Of a stretch of DNA of 64,000 bases, positions 24,701 to 40,000 are shown one piece after another. The stretch lies in contig SCFE01000070.1 in NCBI GenBank assembly GCA_004352715.1, positions 1,084,873 to 1,148,872 on the forward strand, written 5' to 3'. This DNA is from Hofstenia miamia (Eukaryota; Xenacoelomorpha; Acoela). The translations under genes were made by a program, and so were the position numbers. Below the pieces are notes generated by a model, which saw only the letters and a list, made by a program, of their open reading frames with translations, ran no database searches and was not told the DNA's origin. Positions within the stretch are counted from its first letter, which is position 1. The number at the start of each line of letters is the position of its first letter.

Positions 24701-27700
24701 TGTTGCTTTTTTATGTATGATATAATTTCAATTTTTTATGTTTTACGCTACATCTCCAAACTTGTAGAAGTATTATGCATACATGTCAGAGATGCTTTAT
24801 GTTCAAGCGCTCAAGTATTGCTGTACATTTGTCATCATTGATGTTTTGATTTTATCAAGACTATCAATCTATGCAAAACGCAATTCAAAATTAAATATTC
24901 TTGAAAATTGGAAGGTAAGGGATTTCCTAAATACAATGATGACGTCTTCAGAAACGTATGATTTCTTGAAAACTCTTAAGAGATTTTGTCACTTATTTTG
25001 TGTCGATTTTAGCCTTGAGGCCCAAAAACTCCAAAAATTTACATATTTTAAAAAAAAGAGGAATTCATCCTAATTGCATCAATTGTAGTGCAAAACTTAA
25101 TCGCTTTTGAAGGGATATAAGATTCATTTGATTTCATTAATTGACGTAAAATTTTCCGACTGGATTTTGGCTGATTTCATAAATGTGTTCACCGAATCAT
25201 GATCGTGTGTGCTAGATAGACCCCAAAGCAACACATAACCATTTTAAAAAATTATAACTATGATGAGCAATTCAGTCCTGAAAAGCAAGATCATTTAATT
25301 ATCTTTCCTAAAAAAGAAAAATTTTCGTTTAGCTAGTGAAAGGAATTATATTTTTAATAAACCATTTCTAGGGTGGTTTTAATATATTTTAATGGCTTTT
25401 TCCATTTTTTTTTGAAGAAATTAAAGTTTAAGATATATCTATAAAAAATGCACTTTTACGAAAATCTAACTCAAAAAATTTGGTGTATATGTAGAAAATA
25501 AGGTTTTTTCCTTTATTCAGTTCATTTTAGCCACTTTTTAAACAATGTGCATTGGTGTAAAACCATTTATTCATTGCGAATATTTTTAGATTTTACGAAA
25601 TTTGTTTCGGTCTCTGTCAACCAAAAAAGTAGTAAGTATTTGTTTTATAATTTAGTTAGAAGCAGCAATTCCACACTGTTTATTTGTGGCTATTCGAATC
25701 ATTCTTTGTAGTGGATGACACTAGTCGAATTTCGTAAAATCAATGCTTGAAAATTTCCTTCTATCTACATCTACATTTACATATATATATATATATATAT
25801 ATATANNNNNNNNNNNNNNNNNNNNNNNNNNNNNNNNNNNNNNNNNNNNNNNNNNNNNNNNNNNNNNNNNNNNNNNNNNNNNNNNNNNNNNNNNNNNNNN
25901 NNNNNNNNNNNNNNNNNNNNNNNNNNNNNNNNNNNNNNNNNNNNNNNNNNNNNNNNNNNNNNNNNNNNNNNNNNNNNNNNNNNNNNNNNNNNNNNNNNNN
26001 NNNNNNNNNNNNNNNNNNNNNNNNNNNNNNNNNNNNNNNNNNNNNNNNNNNNNNNNNNNNNNNNNNNNNNNNNNNNNNNNNNNNNNNNNNNNNNNNNNNN
26101 NNNNNNNNNNNNNNNNNNNNNNNNNNNNNNNNNNNTATATATATATATTCTTCTAATTTAGACTTATATATATATATATATATATATATAATAACTGTCA
26201 TTTTAAAATTTCTAGATTGTTAAATAGGACATAAAATGTTTTATTTTAGTATGGTTCATTCTTTTTGACTAAATTTTGTTTCCGAACTATTGTGAGCCAT
26301 GATCATCAGTATTCCGACAATTATTTATGCTGACTTGTTCACATACTTTCTTTGATTATATAGTGTATGAAATCCTTTCTTTTACCTCTATAAAACTCAT
26401 GGTGTTGAATTTGTCATAAATAGAATAGAATGAACTTTTCAACTGAAGAAGCTCTGTACACAAGTCTTTTTGGCGTTGACCTACTGCTATGCATATCTAT
26501 GGTTACAAATGGATTCGATTCAATTGAAGATTTTCATCAATTTGCAGGGAGTTTTAGTTGTAAATAGTGTATAAAGAAGAGTCACTAATGAGATTATTAG
26601 CCGTGGTTTGCTAAGCGGTACATATTAAATCTTGCATAAAATCCGTAGCCATTTCCAAGACGAATTCTGCTTATCCCTAAAAATGCATAGCATATATAAC
26701 CTGAGAGATTTGCAACACATTTTCACATACAAGGAAAGTTTTGATGGTGTTACAATCAATACTAGCGTCTGCTCTATCCAATTCAGCAGCAATTGCCTAT
26801 AATTACTCTAGTAAGCACTACTACTGAGCTAAAATGTTGGATTCACGAGATCATGGATCGAATTTTCACATCCACATCTTTTCCAGATCCAAATACAAAC
26901 GCGGTAAATAACTAAAATGATTGCCAACAAAATTAGTACACTCATACTATAACTTTCGAAAATTTGTGCTATCATATCATATTGGTAATTATTTTATGCA
27001 TGACTTTTAACATTAAAAATTGTTAAATAAGGAAATACGAGCACCATGACCTCTGGGTTTCTTAACCCTTGCATTTCTCAAGACATTATCATTTATTCAG
27101 ACCTATTACTACTTGGAAGTATGTGCAAGAGTAAGTAAATGTTCGTCCATACATATTTTTCAAAAATATTTATTTCTTTTCTAGAAACACAAGGTAGATT
27201 TCTTCTAAAATTATTATTCTTTGTTACGAAATAAACTTAATTACAACTGGAATATATGCTCTGCCCTCATTAGCTCACTATGTTGATTTTACAATGTCAT
27301 TCTAGTGATACATAGTTGAATGTTTCATAGCTTAGTTTGCTTAAACATTCAGCTTTTATGGTATTTAGTTAATGCTACAATCAGATTTGCTTTTCAATTC
27401 AAAAAATTGGGTTATAGAACCCGGGGTTGGGGTCATGGTACGCAGTCTCAAGTATTTGATGATGGCTATATTTTGTCTAATTTAGTGTTGATTCCGTAAA
27501 CATTAATGATTAACAGTAGAACAATAATAATAATACTGTGATATTAAATACGTGCTGTTAAACTGAAATTCGCCCTTCTTAAATCCAATTCAAAACCGCT
27601 TATATAGTTGGCTGCAAAAAAATGAGACTAGAAAAAAGACATATTACTTTTGAACTACTGAACGTAACAACTCAAGAAAGGTAAGATTTTTAAAGATACA

Positions 27701-30700
27701 TTAAAGGACTATAAGTAGAAATAACTTCATTCAAACGAACTGAAACTGATTTCATTAAATTGGACTTCATTTCAGATGTCAAAATGTGTTGACTTTCTTG
27801 GATTTTTTCTTTTAAATCGGATATATTTTTCGGATTTTTCTTCTCAACGTCATTTTTCAATATCTGCCACACGTTTTCGATTAGAGAAAGATCAGCAGAA
27901 CTTGGTGGCCATTGCAAAAAATGGATATTATTTTCAGAAAACCAATTTTTTGTCTTTGTTGACATGTGCGGGGTTGCTCCGTCCTGTTGGAGTATCCATC
28001 CATCATCATATAAAGCATCAGCATAAGGCATAAATTCAGCTATAATTTGGCAATATCTTTGACTGTCGATTGTGGCTTTTCCGTCTAAAATTTTCAAATA
28101 AAACCCANNNNNNNNNNNNNNNNNNNNNNNNNNNNNNNNNNNNNNNNNNNNNNNNNNNNNNNNNNNNNNNNNNNNNNNNNNNNNNNNNNNNNNNNNNNNN
28201 NNNNNNNNNNNNNNNNNNNNNNNNNNNNNNNNNNNNNNNNNNNNNNNNNNNNNNNNNNNNNNNNNNNNNNNNNNNNNNNNNNNNNNNNNNNNNNNNNNNN
28301 NNNNNNNNNNNNNNNNNNNNNNNNNNNNNNNNNNNNNNNNNNNNNNNNNNNNNNNNNNNNNNNNNNNNNNNNNNNNNNNNNNNNNNNNNNNNNNNNNNNN
28401 NNNNNNNNNNNNNNNNNNNNNNNNNNNNNNNNNNNNNNNNNNNNNNNNNNNNNNNNNNNNNNNNNNNNNNNNNNNNNNNNNNNNNNNNNNNNNNNNNNNN
28501 NNNNNNNNNNNNNNNNNNNNNNNNNNNNNNNNNNNNNNNNNNNNNNNNNNNNNNNNNNNNNNNNNNNNNNNNNNNNNNNNNNNNNNNNNNNNNNNNNNNN
28601 NNNNNNNNNNNNNNNNNNNNNNNNNNNNNNNNNNNNNNNNNNNNNNNNNNNNNNNNNNNNNNNNNNNNNNNNNNNNNNNNNNNNNNNNNNNNNNNNNNNN
28701 NNNNNNNNNNNNNNNNNNNNNNNNNNNNNNNNNNNNNNNNNNNNNNNNNNNNNNNNNNNNNNNNNNNNNNNNNNNNNNNNNNNNNNNNNNNNNNNNNNNN
28801 NNNNNNNNNNNNNNNNNNNNNNNNNNNNNNNNNNNNNNNNNNNNNNNNNNNNNNNNNNNNNNNNNNNNNNNNNNNNNNNNNNNNNNNNNNNNNNNNNNNN
28901 NNNNNNNNNNNNNNNNNNNNNNNNNNNNNNNNNNNNNNNNNNNNNNNNNNNNNNNNNNNNNNNNNNNNNNNNNNNNNNNNNNNNNNNNNNNNNNNNNNNN
29001 NNNNNNNNNNNNNNNNNNNNNNNNNNNNNNNNNNNNNNNNNNNNNNNNNNNNNNNNNNNNNNNNNNNNNNNNNNNNNNNNNNNNNNNNNNNNNNATATAT
29101 ATATATATACATTTTAAAGTAAAATATACAATAGATTTACAAATTGGACTGAAATTTATTATGTGGTTATGTGGCTATTTGGTACATTAAACGTATAATG
29201 ATAAACCAATCAAATTTAAATTGTTGCCTGGCAGCATTTCATAGTAACATAGGAAAATTTTCAAATTATAATAATGTTGGCAATTATTTCAGTTGTATTT
29301 TGGCATATTATAAACTTAGTGCCTTGTTCTCACAAACTAACAAAAATAGTTATCTTTTTGGCCCTAGCTTTTAGAGGCCATGGGAAATAAAACAATTGTT
29401 CATTTTATTATGAAATGTATTTTACTTTCTTACCGAAATAATTGTTAATACAGTCAGTTATAACTCGTATTTTAGTATTTTACTTTACATGCAGCCTATC
29501 TTCAAATAAATATATATATATATGTGTGTACCCTAAGTAAATGGGAAGACAGTTCTCACTCCGTCAATTTTCAGTATAGCAGGTCAAATTTATCTAATAT
29601 TCAAGGCTCATATCCTTTGACACAATTTCTATTTGTGGTAATTTTTTGTGTAGATATATGATTGTAAAAGTTTATGGCTGATACTTACAACTCCAGAGGA
29701 GGTGCTGCGAAGAAAACTCATTTGAAGCAAATGTTTAACAATTTTATTGCAATGAAGTTTGACATAAGTTAGTCTATTAATTGTTGGAATGTTTCAAATT
29801 TCAACACATATAACCGTATGATTTTTTTATTTTTTGCCTGAAAATTGGAAGAAAAATTCTGAATATGTCTACTATTGATTTTTAAAAAAATCTGATTTTC
29901 AGGGGCGCTAATCGCTATAAGTAAGAATGTTCTTATATTGACGATAGATGGCATTTTACTATGCATACCAAACTTGTCAACGAGCCGAAATTTCTAAGCT
30001 CGGATCGTCTCGGCTCGTTTAAATTTTGAAAAAGTTCGGCTCGGCTCGGCTCGCCACAAAAAGCCTTTCAATGAGGCTCGTTTCAGTTCGCTATTTTTTT
30101 AAAAATATTGCGTTCTTAGAATTTTCTACATGCTTCCTCCTATTATTTAATAAACATTTCTAAAATAAGATTATAAGAAANNNNNNNNNNNNNNNNNNNN
30201 NNNNNNNNNNNNNNNNNNNNNNNNNNNNNNNNNNNNNNNNNNNNNNNNNNNNNNNNNNNNNNNNNNNNNNNNNNNNNNNNNNNNNNNNNNNNNNNNNNNN
30301 NNNNNNNNNNNNNNNNNNNNNNNNNNNNNNNNNNNNNNNNNNNNNNNNNNNNNNNNNNNNNNNNNNNNNNNNNNNNNNNNNNNNNNNNNNNNNNNNNNNN
30401 NNNNNNNNNNNNNNNNNNNNNNNNNNNNNNNNNNNNNNNNNNNNNNNNNNNNNNNNNNNNNNNNNNNNNNNNNNNNNNNNNNNNNNNNNNNNNNNNNNNN
30501 NNNNNNNNNNNNNNNNNNNNNNNNNNNNNNNNNNNNNNNNNNNNNNNNNNNNNNNNNNNNNNNNNNNNNNNNNNNNNNNNNNNNNNNNNNNNNNNNNNNN
30601 NNNNNNNNNNNNNNNNNNNNNNNNNNNNNNNNNNNNNNNNNNNNNNNNNNNNNNNNNNNNNNNNNNNNNNNNNNNNNNNNNNNNNNNNNNNNNNNNNNNN

Positions 30701-31758
30701 NNNNNNNNNNNNNNNNNNNNNNNNNNNNNNNNNNNNNNNNNNNNNNNNNNNNNNNNNNNNNNNNNNNNNNNNNNNNNNNNNNNNNNNNNNNNNNNNNNNN
30801 NNNNNNNNNNNNNNNNNNNNNNNNNNNNNNNNNNNNNNNNNNNNNNNNNNNNNNNNNNNNNNNNNNNNNNNNNNNNNNNNNNNNNNNNNNNNNNNNNNNN
30901 NNNNNNNNNNNNNNNNNNNNNNNNNNNNNNNNNNNNNNNNNNNNNNNNNNNNNNNNNNNNNNNNNNNNNNNNNNNNNNNNNNNNNNNNNNNNNNNNNNNN
31001 NNNNNNNNNNNNNNNNNNNNNNNNNNNNNNNNNNNNNNNNNNNNNNNNNNNNNNNNNNNNNNNNNNNNNNNNNNNNNNNNNNNNNNNNNNNNNNNNNNNN
31101 NNNNNNNNNNNNNNNNNNNNNNNNNNNNNNNNNNNNNNNNNNNNNNNNNNNNNNNNNNNNNNNNNNNNNNNNNNNNNNNNGTATCTGATACATACCATCT
31201 TATTTTATCGATATCAGTGTGCTTCTTGCCTTAAATTATTATCGTGGTTAAATTTCTTAATATTTTCTTTAGAACGATTTTTGTGGTAGGAAAAACTTGA
31301 ACTTCATCTGAAGAGCATTTTCCAAACTCTTGGATTTGTCGTAATTTTGATTGGAACAAATCTATTTGATATTAGATTCTGAAGTTATTCGATATTAAAT
31401 ATTCAGATTTAAAAAATCAGTCATGTTTGCATATCTTTGTATATTTTACATATATTCTGCTATGATCAAATTTCCTAAAAACCATATTTACTTCAAATGA
31501 CGGCCTCTTTTTATATCTATCTAGATAGCAAATAGAATAATTGATATAACTTCGTGTAACTGCATAGTTGCAGAGGAAACCGAACTTGTCCGAATAGTAA
31601 TGTCGACGGTTGTATAAATATACTATATATTTTTTCTCTAAATTTCATAATACTTAGATGATGGTTATATAGTGAAAAGCGTTGGCACATTTGCACTTTT
31701 TGCTCTGTTCTTTGTTTTTCCAATAGCATGGTACGGGTAAGTAAATTTATTTTTCATG

Positions 31759-31792
<34 letters not shown>

Positions 31793-34700
31793 CTAGTCAA
31801 TTATAATTAATTTGAGACTGTAATCGATTTCTCAATAACTTAAAGCTAAGTTTTCGAAGATGAGATTTATCCACTCCAGAGTTTAAAGGTTCATGCCGTC
31901 AATTCTGTTTGTTCTCTTTTAATGTATTTCTGAACAATACGATCTTCAACATTGGTGCATTTGCTAGTATCAACTGTCGAGTTCAAACGCTTCCCAAATC
32001 CACTAGAATCGTTCGAGGATTAGAGGAAAACGCATTAAACTCCGCAAGTCTAATCCATTTAAGATGCAAGAAAGATCAGTACTTTGAAAATTTTCTGATT
32101 CTAGAATTACAGAAATAATTATTTTCTTCATGTAATTTATATCAGCATCAATGTTTTGAGCGTCTTTTCTTGTATCAGCATCAATGTTTTGAGCGTCTTT
32201 TCTTGTATCAGCATCAATGTTTTGAGCGTCTTTTCTCGTATCAGCATCAATGTTTTGAGCGTTTTTTCTTGTATCAGCATCAATATTTTGAGCGGCTTTT
32301 CTTGTATCAGCATCAATGTTTTGAGCGTCTTTTCTTGTATCAGCATCAATGTTTTGAGCGTCTTTTCTTGTATCAGCATCAATGTTTTGAGCGGCTTTTC
32401 TTGTATCAGCATCAATGTTTTGAGCGTCTTTTCTTGTATCAGCATCAATGTTTTGAGCGTCTTTTCTTGGGAAGGAAGGTTCAAGTTTAAATTTCGTTTG
32501 AGTTGACTTAATTTTTTCAATACAATTTGTTCAAAGATGATATCAACAATTTAAAATTAATGTTAGTTGTATTATTTGATTTAGTAGCCTCTATGCATTA
32601 AGAACAAAATCTCGTACAGGTTGGAGTACACTTTCCATCAACCATAATTCGTAGAGCAACGTTCACAACCACATGTTTGCAAAAATTATTTCTACATGTA
32701 GGCCCCCAAAATATGCTCAGGAACTATTTTTGTGTCTTTAAATATAGTAATAGTACTCTTCAAAGGTTTGTGTTTTATTCTTAATTTTATTGCTTTAGAT
32801 TTAATCATAAAAGAACAATTGCCAGGTTCGATTTTCATTTTATGCATTTTATATAGTTTTTTATTTTCATGTTATTTATGAAAGGCATTAATCCGCCCCA
32901 GGTCATAGTCTTTTTGTGTTATTACAATTTCTGTCATTATTGGAACGTGCTTTAGAAATTTATTTCCAAAATTGTAACGCTATTATCTCGCAGGCCCATA
33001 GCTACTAGGGTTAGTTAGGGGGAAGAACCTGGAAATTCAGGCAACCCTTCCTGAACAACAAAGCTAAAAGCAAAATCAGCATGTAAAAATAAAATTTGTT
33101 AATTCAATTGTTGGAACTTTGCTCTCAAGAAGCTCTATTTTTTCTATATTTTCAAAAAATTTTCGCGGCCTTCGCCCCGCTTTTGGTGACTTACTTGATC
33201 ATTACTAGATAACCTCACCAGTCAGAAAATCCCACCTCGTGAATTGAAATATGTTTAAGCTAATTTTTTCATAAGTTTTTATTATATTTCCCTTATATTT
33301 ATATGCATTGTTTTACTTAAAAATCTCAGCTGAATTTACTACTAAGTTCTAGTGCATTTTAATTTTAAAATTTTCCCGAAAATGGCTTTTTTGATAAGAT
33401 TAGTTTATTAACCTCATCGTATCTTACATTTGGAGTACAAATGGATAAACTCTCCATGCTTAGTACCATTATGTTAATATTTTACAGAAAAAAATTCAGT
33501 TTTTAACAGTTTTTAGCCTTAAGGTTTAATATAAAAGTATGTACATTGTATATGAAAGTTTATCAAATCCCCATATTGTTCAGCAGTGAAAGAATTTTCT
33601 ATATTCATTTTTTCAATTTTTTCAATGGACTTCTAACACGGCCAGGGTGTGAACATCTCATCTACATGTATGTCACAGTGAAATTCAGTCAATCAATCAG
33701 TAAGCATGTTACTTCACTTCCTCGGGGAAGTTCAGATCCGTGCTGTGTTACATACTGCCATAGACAAACAAATTGCAAGACGATAATTATATTTCCAAAT
33801 ATTTATACTTGTCAATCACGTGTTTAGAGAGAATAAAGATAACGTAGTTGTTCCAAATATCGATTTTGTCTCCATTAACAAACGAGGGGCAAGTTTTTTG
33901 CATTTTATTTTCATTACTTTTATAAGTTTTATTAATATATTTTTTGCTGTCTTCATGCATTATCAATTTTTATGATCTATCACAAGTCTATCTCAAGGGA
34001 CAGGTTGTTTACTAAAAATTTTTAGGTTTATATTTGTTCATAACTAGAAAAAGTGTATAGCATTGCAAATCGAGTTTTTGCACTTTTATGCATATTTAAA
34101 TCTAACATGAATAAAATGTTATATCTATATTTACATTGGAAGAAAACTATGCGAACCATTCCGTTTCAGTTGCCAAAATCTATTTTTAAAAGTTAACAAG
34201 CAATATTAACTACATATTGAGCTGAAACTTTTTGGACTTTTAATATTTCAAATGTATTTAAGAAAACATTTCTGATCTCTTCCCGTTATCAAGCTTTAAC
34301 TTGGTGTAAATAAATCAACTCTTCTAAGGAGTGGAAGACTTTCATTTGTTCTCACAAAAATGGTTATCTCTACCCTGCTGATATCATTTCAAATGCACAA
34401 ACCGCTTCCCTAGATCTCAAAATTGTTTTTTTCCAAGTTTATTAGAAAGTTTGGAATTCGGGGGATATTGACAGATTTATGTGCGAACATGCTCCAATGT
34501 GATTTTGAAAATGTTTGCTAGAGTGCAGTGTTGGGCCTGAAGCACCTGCAAAGATTAGCTATTGTTTATTGAAAAGTTCCATTTATCAAAAAATTTTTCA
34601 AAACTATTGTGAAGGTAATCAGGAGTCTAAATCACATGAGAGCAAAAATATGCTTCAAACCTTTTACTTTATGTAGATAAACTGATGACGACTAGCAATC

Positions 34701-37032
34701 AGTCTTCGCGCAAATGCTTGCCTCAAATAGATTCACGACCAGGTGTTTTAGAACATTGAGAAAGGGGAAACACCCTTCAATTCATGCTTTCAAATTTTAA
34801 ATATCTCTTTATGAATTATACATGTTTAATTTTTTTTCAAGAAACCATTTTTTGTTTTTAAAATTCCTAAGTAAATAAGGCCTATTGGTAAGAATTTGGA
34901 GTGAAATGAAATGAGGTCCATTCAAAAGTAATTAATGTAAGTAATTAATGTAAAATTTAAGTAAATATAATGCAATTTTTTGGTGTTATAGCGTAATTTA
35001 TTTTCCATATTACTTTATTCCACCCATAAATTGGTTGATTGTATCAGAGGACCTTCTGGAAGCAATGTACAGTTAGCAAACCCAATAGTTTCCAACCATT
35101 AAAAATGAAAAAAATCCTTTTTATTTGACCTTTTATCTAATCGTGTTTTTGAAAATGCTATTTCTATACAGCTTCCACTCTTAAGAGTATTTTCACCTAC
35201 AAATATGCTCTTGACATATGCAAGAAGAAAATAGTTTAATTGAATTTTTAAAATTTTTTGTATGATCTCATATTTTTATATAGCCCTTTCTCTCCTTTAT
35301 TTGGTGACGCATCTGATTTAGACATGTATGCTGATAATCTTTAGTCAAAACTTAATTTCCCGCGCTACTCGACAATTTTTTTTGAAACATTAAACATCTG
35401 TTTCCCAGTTTCATTTAATTTATTCTCTCTTATGCATAGGTATTTAAAACTTTTTTAGTTCCTTTTGTCTTATTACACGTTCAATAATTATTTGTGAAGA
35501 TTTTTAATGAATCCCATTACTTTTGAGTTGCAACCTGTGACATCTTTGAGTGTTATGATATTTCGCCATATTAAAATTCATTGTAACATTTTATTTTAGG
35601 ATGATCTTCGAGTTACTGACTTGGCGAAGATTCCACATTCAGTGCGTTCCCATGCTTATAATAGTTATTACAAGTAATTTTTTAGATATATCTAAGTTAT
35701 GTTTAGTCTATGTATACAACATCTGCATGTGGAGTCCTATTATTAACATGTAAGGTATTATTAAGTTTCCTATGTTATGAAGCAAATGCCTGTGAAAGGA
35801 GCAAGTAAACCCGTTTGCTATGCATTGCTTTCTATAGAATACTACTTTAAGCCAATATATGTACATGTATAAAACTTAAGTTTGAGTAAACATCTTTATC
35901 GCCTTTTCGATGAGATAAATGCAAATTGAAATACCAAGTGATATGATAAATGCATTTAAATTCAGAAAATATATATATATATATATATAGTAATTCCTAA
36001 AATAGGGTTTTAGTAAATTTGTAAAAGCTTGGGGTCCCAATTATGGAGAAATTTATATATATGCCTAAGGAATACCAAAGAAAAATACTAAACTTGAAAA
36101 GCGTCATGCCCTCTCCATTTTTGGGATTTTATAGTCATTTTTGCAGGCTTATTTTATAAACATAAGCATTCCCGTTTTTAAATGTAATGTTGCAAATTGC
36201 AGCAAATTTACTATTTATTTAAAGTGTATTACTGCGTTGATGCTGTGTTTGCTGTCTTCCATGAGCGTAACAGCGTTCTGAACTGCTTGATTTTACCTAG
36301 AAACCTCAAGATGCCAACATGTTCTAAGCTCTAATAACATTTTAAGTACTCTTTTCTTTTGTATAAAACACTTGTGTGTTATAAAGCTCTAAATAGATGC
36401 TCGTAAGAAAACTTTGCTTAGAACCAACCAGAAGCCCAAGTATTGGCGATCAATCACAAAACTTGGTGAAATTAAGTCCAATTTTCTTTTAATAGAAAAT
36501 TATAGTACTGAGAGTAACAGAAATATCATTCTTTACCTTGAAGCTTAGCTTTTTTTAATTGAAAAGTATTACTGGCAAAATTATGTGTGAGGCATCCAAT
36601 TCTCCCAGGCAGATGAATCCAGTGAAGATCATTTATGAAATCCATTAGTATATTTTGTACAGGATGTTTTTGAGTGTCTTTATCATATCATTTTATTATT
36701 TTATCAATTGCTCTTGATAATGAAAGGAATGCAATATGCTCCATTAGAGTTAAAACTCTTCAATAATAATCACAGTGCAGTGTATTTTAAGTTTCATGCC
36801 TATTAAGCTTAATTCTACCAATAATATGTGTGGTTGTAGAAAGTTTTTTACATTTAATAATGGCTTTTCAACAGTTAGATCTAATTTGTGTTTACGTGAT
36901 TTTTATGACAGGTGGAGTCCTAGAACCTTTTCAATGGGTTGTGGTTCAATTATTTTTTATATTATTACAAAAGTATAATTTGTAATTTATGCAAAATCGA
37001 ATCATATCTTTCGAAAATTGCAACGATTTTGG

Positions 37033-37064
<32 letters not shown>

Positions 37065-40000
37065 TTCCAATTGCTTATAATTACGTTTAGATTCGTAGTT
37101 GTCGTGGCTATGATATACTTGATTCCTGTTGCTCAGCTGGTCTACTTTTTTCCAATATTTTCATCAGAAACAGGAAATGCTGACATCTGCTATGAAAACT
37201 TTTGGTGCACTCGACCTCTTGGTCCTCTTAGGTTAGAAACTTAATTAAAAGATCACACTGACTTGTTAAATATTGGTTTTTGATGCATTTCGTAGAAAAA
37301 TAATTTAATTTTGTGAGAAGTGTTTAACACAGCATAATATTTACCTACTTTCATCCGTTGCCAATCCTACCAAATTCTTTCAAACTATTCCGCAATTTAT
37401 CATTTTTACTCTGAAGGCTTATTACTTTTTTCTTAGTTCAAAAGCGTTAGTTTCATGAAATGATTTATTACTTGGTGGTAACAAAAGCAAATTCAATGCA
37501 ACTTATTAAATTCAAGCAACCATAACTTCATTTAGAATTTCATAAAATATGAGAAAAATCATTTCTGGGCTTGGAATCATAACCATGTGAAAATCTTGAG
37601 ACTTAAGGATCTTTTAACAAGTTTATTGCTTATTCTTTCACATGTACAAGATGCTTTTTGTGTTTCACAAGTAATTCAAATGCACTGAATTCCTTTTTAA
37701 CATTTGCTTTTAAAAATGTCGTCATCAACGACCAACCAAATTTGAAGATGGCCCATCATTTAAATTTTGTTTCTAAATATAGTTCACATACGTTTTATTT
37801 AGTCGTCATATATTTTCTTGAAAAATCTGCATAAATAATTCAATTACTAAAACGATTCATCTTTGAGCCATTTTTGAATAAGTTTGTTCTGGGAATAGTA
37901 CTGTTTTGAAATACACTTAGTTTACAAAGGAGATATTATTTTTTAACTTTTCTTTTCACATCTAGCATTATTGAATTATTGTTTTATTTAGACTTTTAAA
38001 TGCATATGTATGCAAATTTTCAAATTTTTATTATGTATACAGATGAATTTACGACACGAATATTCCCTCTGTACTCGTGGCCAAAAGTTTTTCATCATAC
38101 AATACATATCTTATGTTTTTTTTAAAACATCCATAAATTCACTTCATTTCTATCTAGTATCATTGAATTATTTTCTTAGACTTTTAAATGCATATGTAAG
38201 CAAATTTTCTTCCACCATATATATATATATATATACATTTGAGGGCCCAACACCAGTATTTTCTCTGTACCATTGACNTTAAATTTTGTTTCTAAATATA
38301 GTTCACATACGTTTTATTTAGTCGTCATATATTTTCTTGAAAAATCTGCATAAATAATTCAATTACTAAAACGATTCATCTTTGAGCCATTTTTGAATAA
38401 GTTTGTTCTGGGAATAGTACTGTTTTGAAATACACTTAGTTTACAAAGGAGATATTATTTTTTAACTTTTCTTTTCACATCTAGCATTATTGAATTATTG
38501 TTTTATTTAGACTTTTAAATGCATATGTATGCAAATTTTCAAATTTTTATTATGTATACAGATGAATTTACGACACGAATATTCCCTCTGTACTCGTGGC
38601 CAAAAGTTTTTCATCATACAATACATATCTTATGTTTTTTTTAAAACATCCATAAATTCACTTCATTTCTATCTAGTATCATTGAATTATTTTCTTAGAC
38701 TTTTAAATGCATATGTAAGCAAATTTTCTTCCACCATATATATATATATATATACATTTGAGGGCCCAACACCAGTATTTTCTCTGTACCATTGACTATC
38801 CAATTATTTTATCAGCATAAAGTACATATCCTTCGTTTTTTAAAATATTCATTATATGTACCTATTATGAAACCACGACTTTGCTCTTATGATAGTTTTC
38901 TTTAAGTTTGTCTCAACTCTTCACTTATTGCTAATAATCGGATGCTATCAGTAAAAGCCTCTTTTGCACATTTATTATTGTTGTTATATTTAAATGTAAT
39001 CATTTATTAATTCATATTTATTTAGTTCTTTTAATCACATAGTTAGTAATGTTGGCTATTTTGTTTTGGGTGGTGTTTTGTTTTTAACTGCGAAACTTAA
39101 GCAGCGCTATCGCTCTCATGATGAGGTTTGTTTTACAGAATTTCTCATAATTCTTAAAAATTACTAATTAAGCAAGGTTTCTTTTTAAACTAAAATAGCG
39201 TTACCAATAGTTTGAACTAAAGTATAACTAAAGGACAATTAACCACTCGTTTCCCCCTGAATGCACTTAGCGCGTAATCGAAGTTATTAGCGTGCTTATC
39301 GACCAATTAGCAGGATAGCCATGGGAGTAGAGATCCCGATTTTGCTTGTGAGGACTTTTGCGGGTATTTGTGATGCCTAAATAATGTGCCTGTTATTGCA
39401 AAAGGGTGTCATCAATGCTAGACAAATGCTGTAAAACATAGTTTATTACTGCTTTGGTCCAACGAGAAACAGCTAGTAATACGTGCATATGGTTAAGTGA
39501 GATATGTAGTTCTTATATTTATGGAAATGTACATAAAATATATTTCTTATTACAATTTAAGTTGAGGTGACATGATTGTATTGGAGGAATTGACTTACAA
39601 ATAACTCAGCAAAGGGTTTATTATTTCTAAAAAGTTTTAATAGTATCAAATCACTGGCTTTTAAAAATAACATTAGTGATTAATTCGTCAAATTTAATTG
39701 TAAAATTATGTATCTTAATTCATATTAAAATATACATAAAATCCTCAGGCTCAACAAATGCTTCGTATTGATATGTTTGACAGCTTTGGGGATTTGCTGG
39801 TCAAATTTCTATTCCTGTGATGTAGTGTGGAACATTTGGTGTCGATTTGTAGACATTTTTGTGGTACGATGTGGGTTAAAAATATCTATTATTTCTGTTT
39901 TTTTAAGGATTTTGTAGGGATTTTACTGATACTTTTGTTAAAAAATTCTGTGCGTATTATAATAGCAATCTTTTTTAATCTGATCAGGTCACGAGTCGGT

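Larger units (their letters stand above)
21733..31657 (+). other. Rest of SIDT intron 7, with three assembly gaps
   Basis: Mostly AT-rich DNA with no recognised gene. It holds a 42-bp tandem duplication (23077-23160), an inverted-repeat arm (23401-23450), a Tc1 transposase fragment (27605-28107), TCGGCTCG-rich repeats (29985-30095) and gaps at 23479-23714, 25806-26135, 28108-29094 and 30181-31180. An exon for the segment just before TM1 could lie in a gap. Confidence 0.5.

Noticed and set aside
32140-32469. CRISPR-like array
   Set aside because: The 33-base units abut directly with no unique spacers, and the window is eukaryotic. It is a minisatellite.
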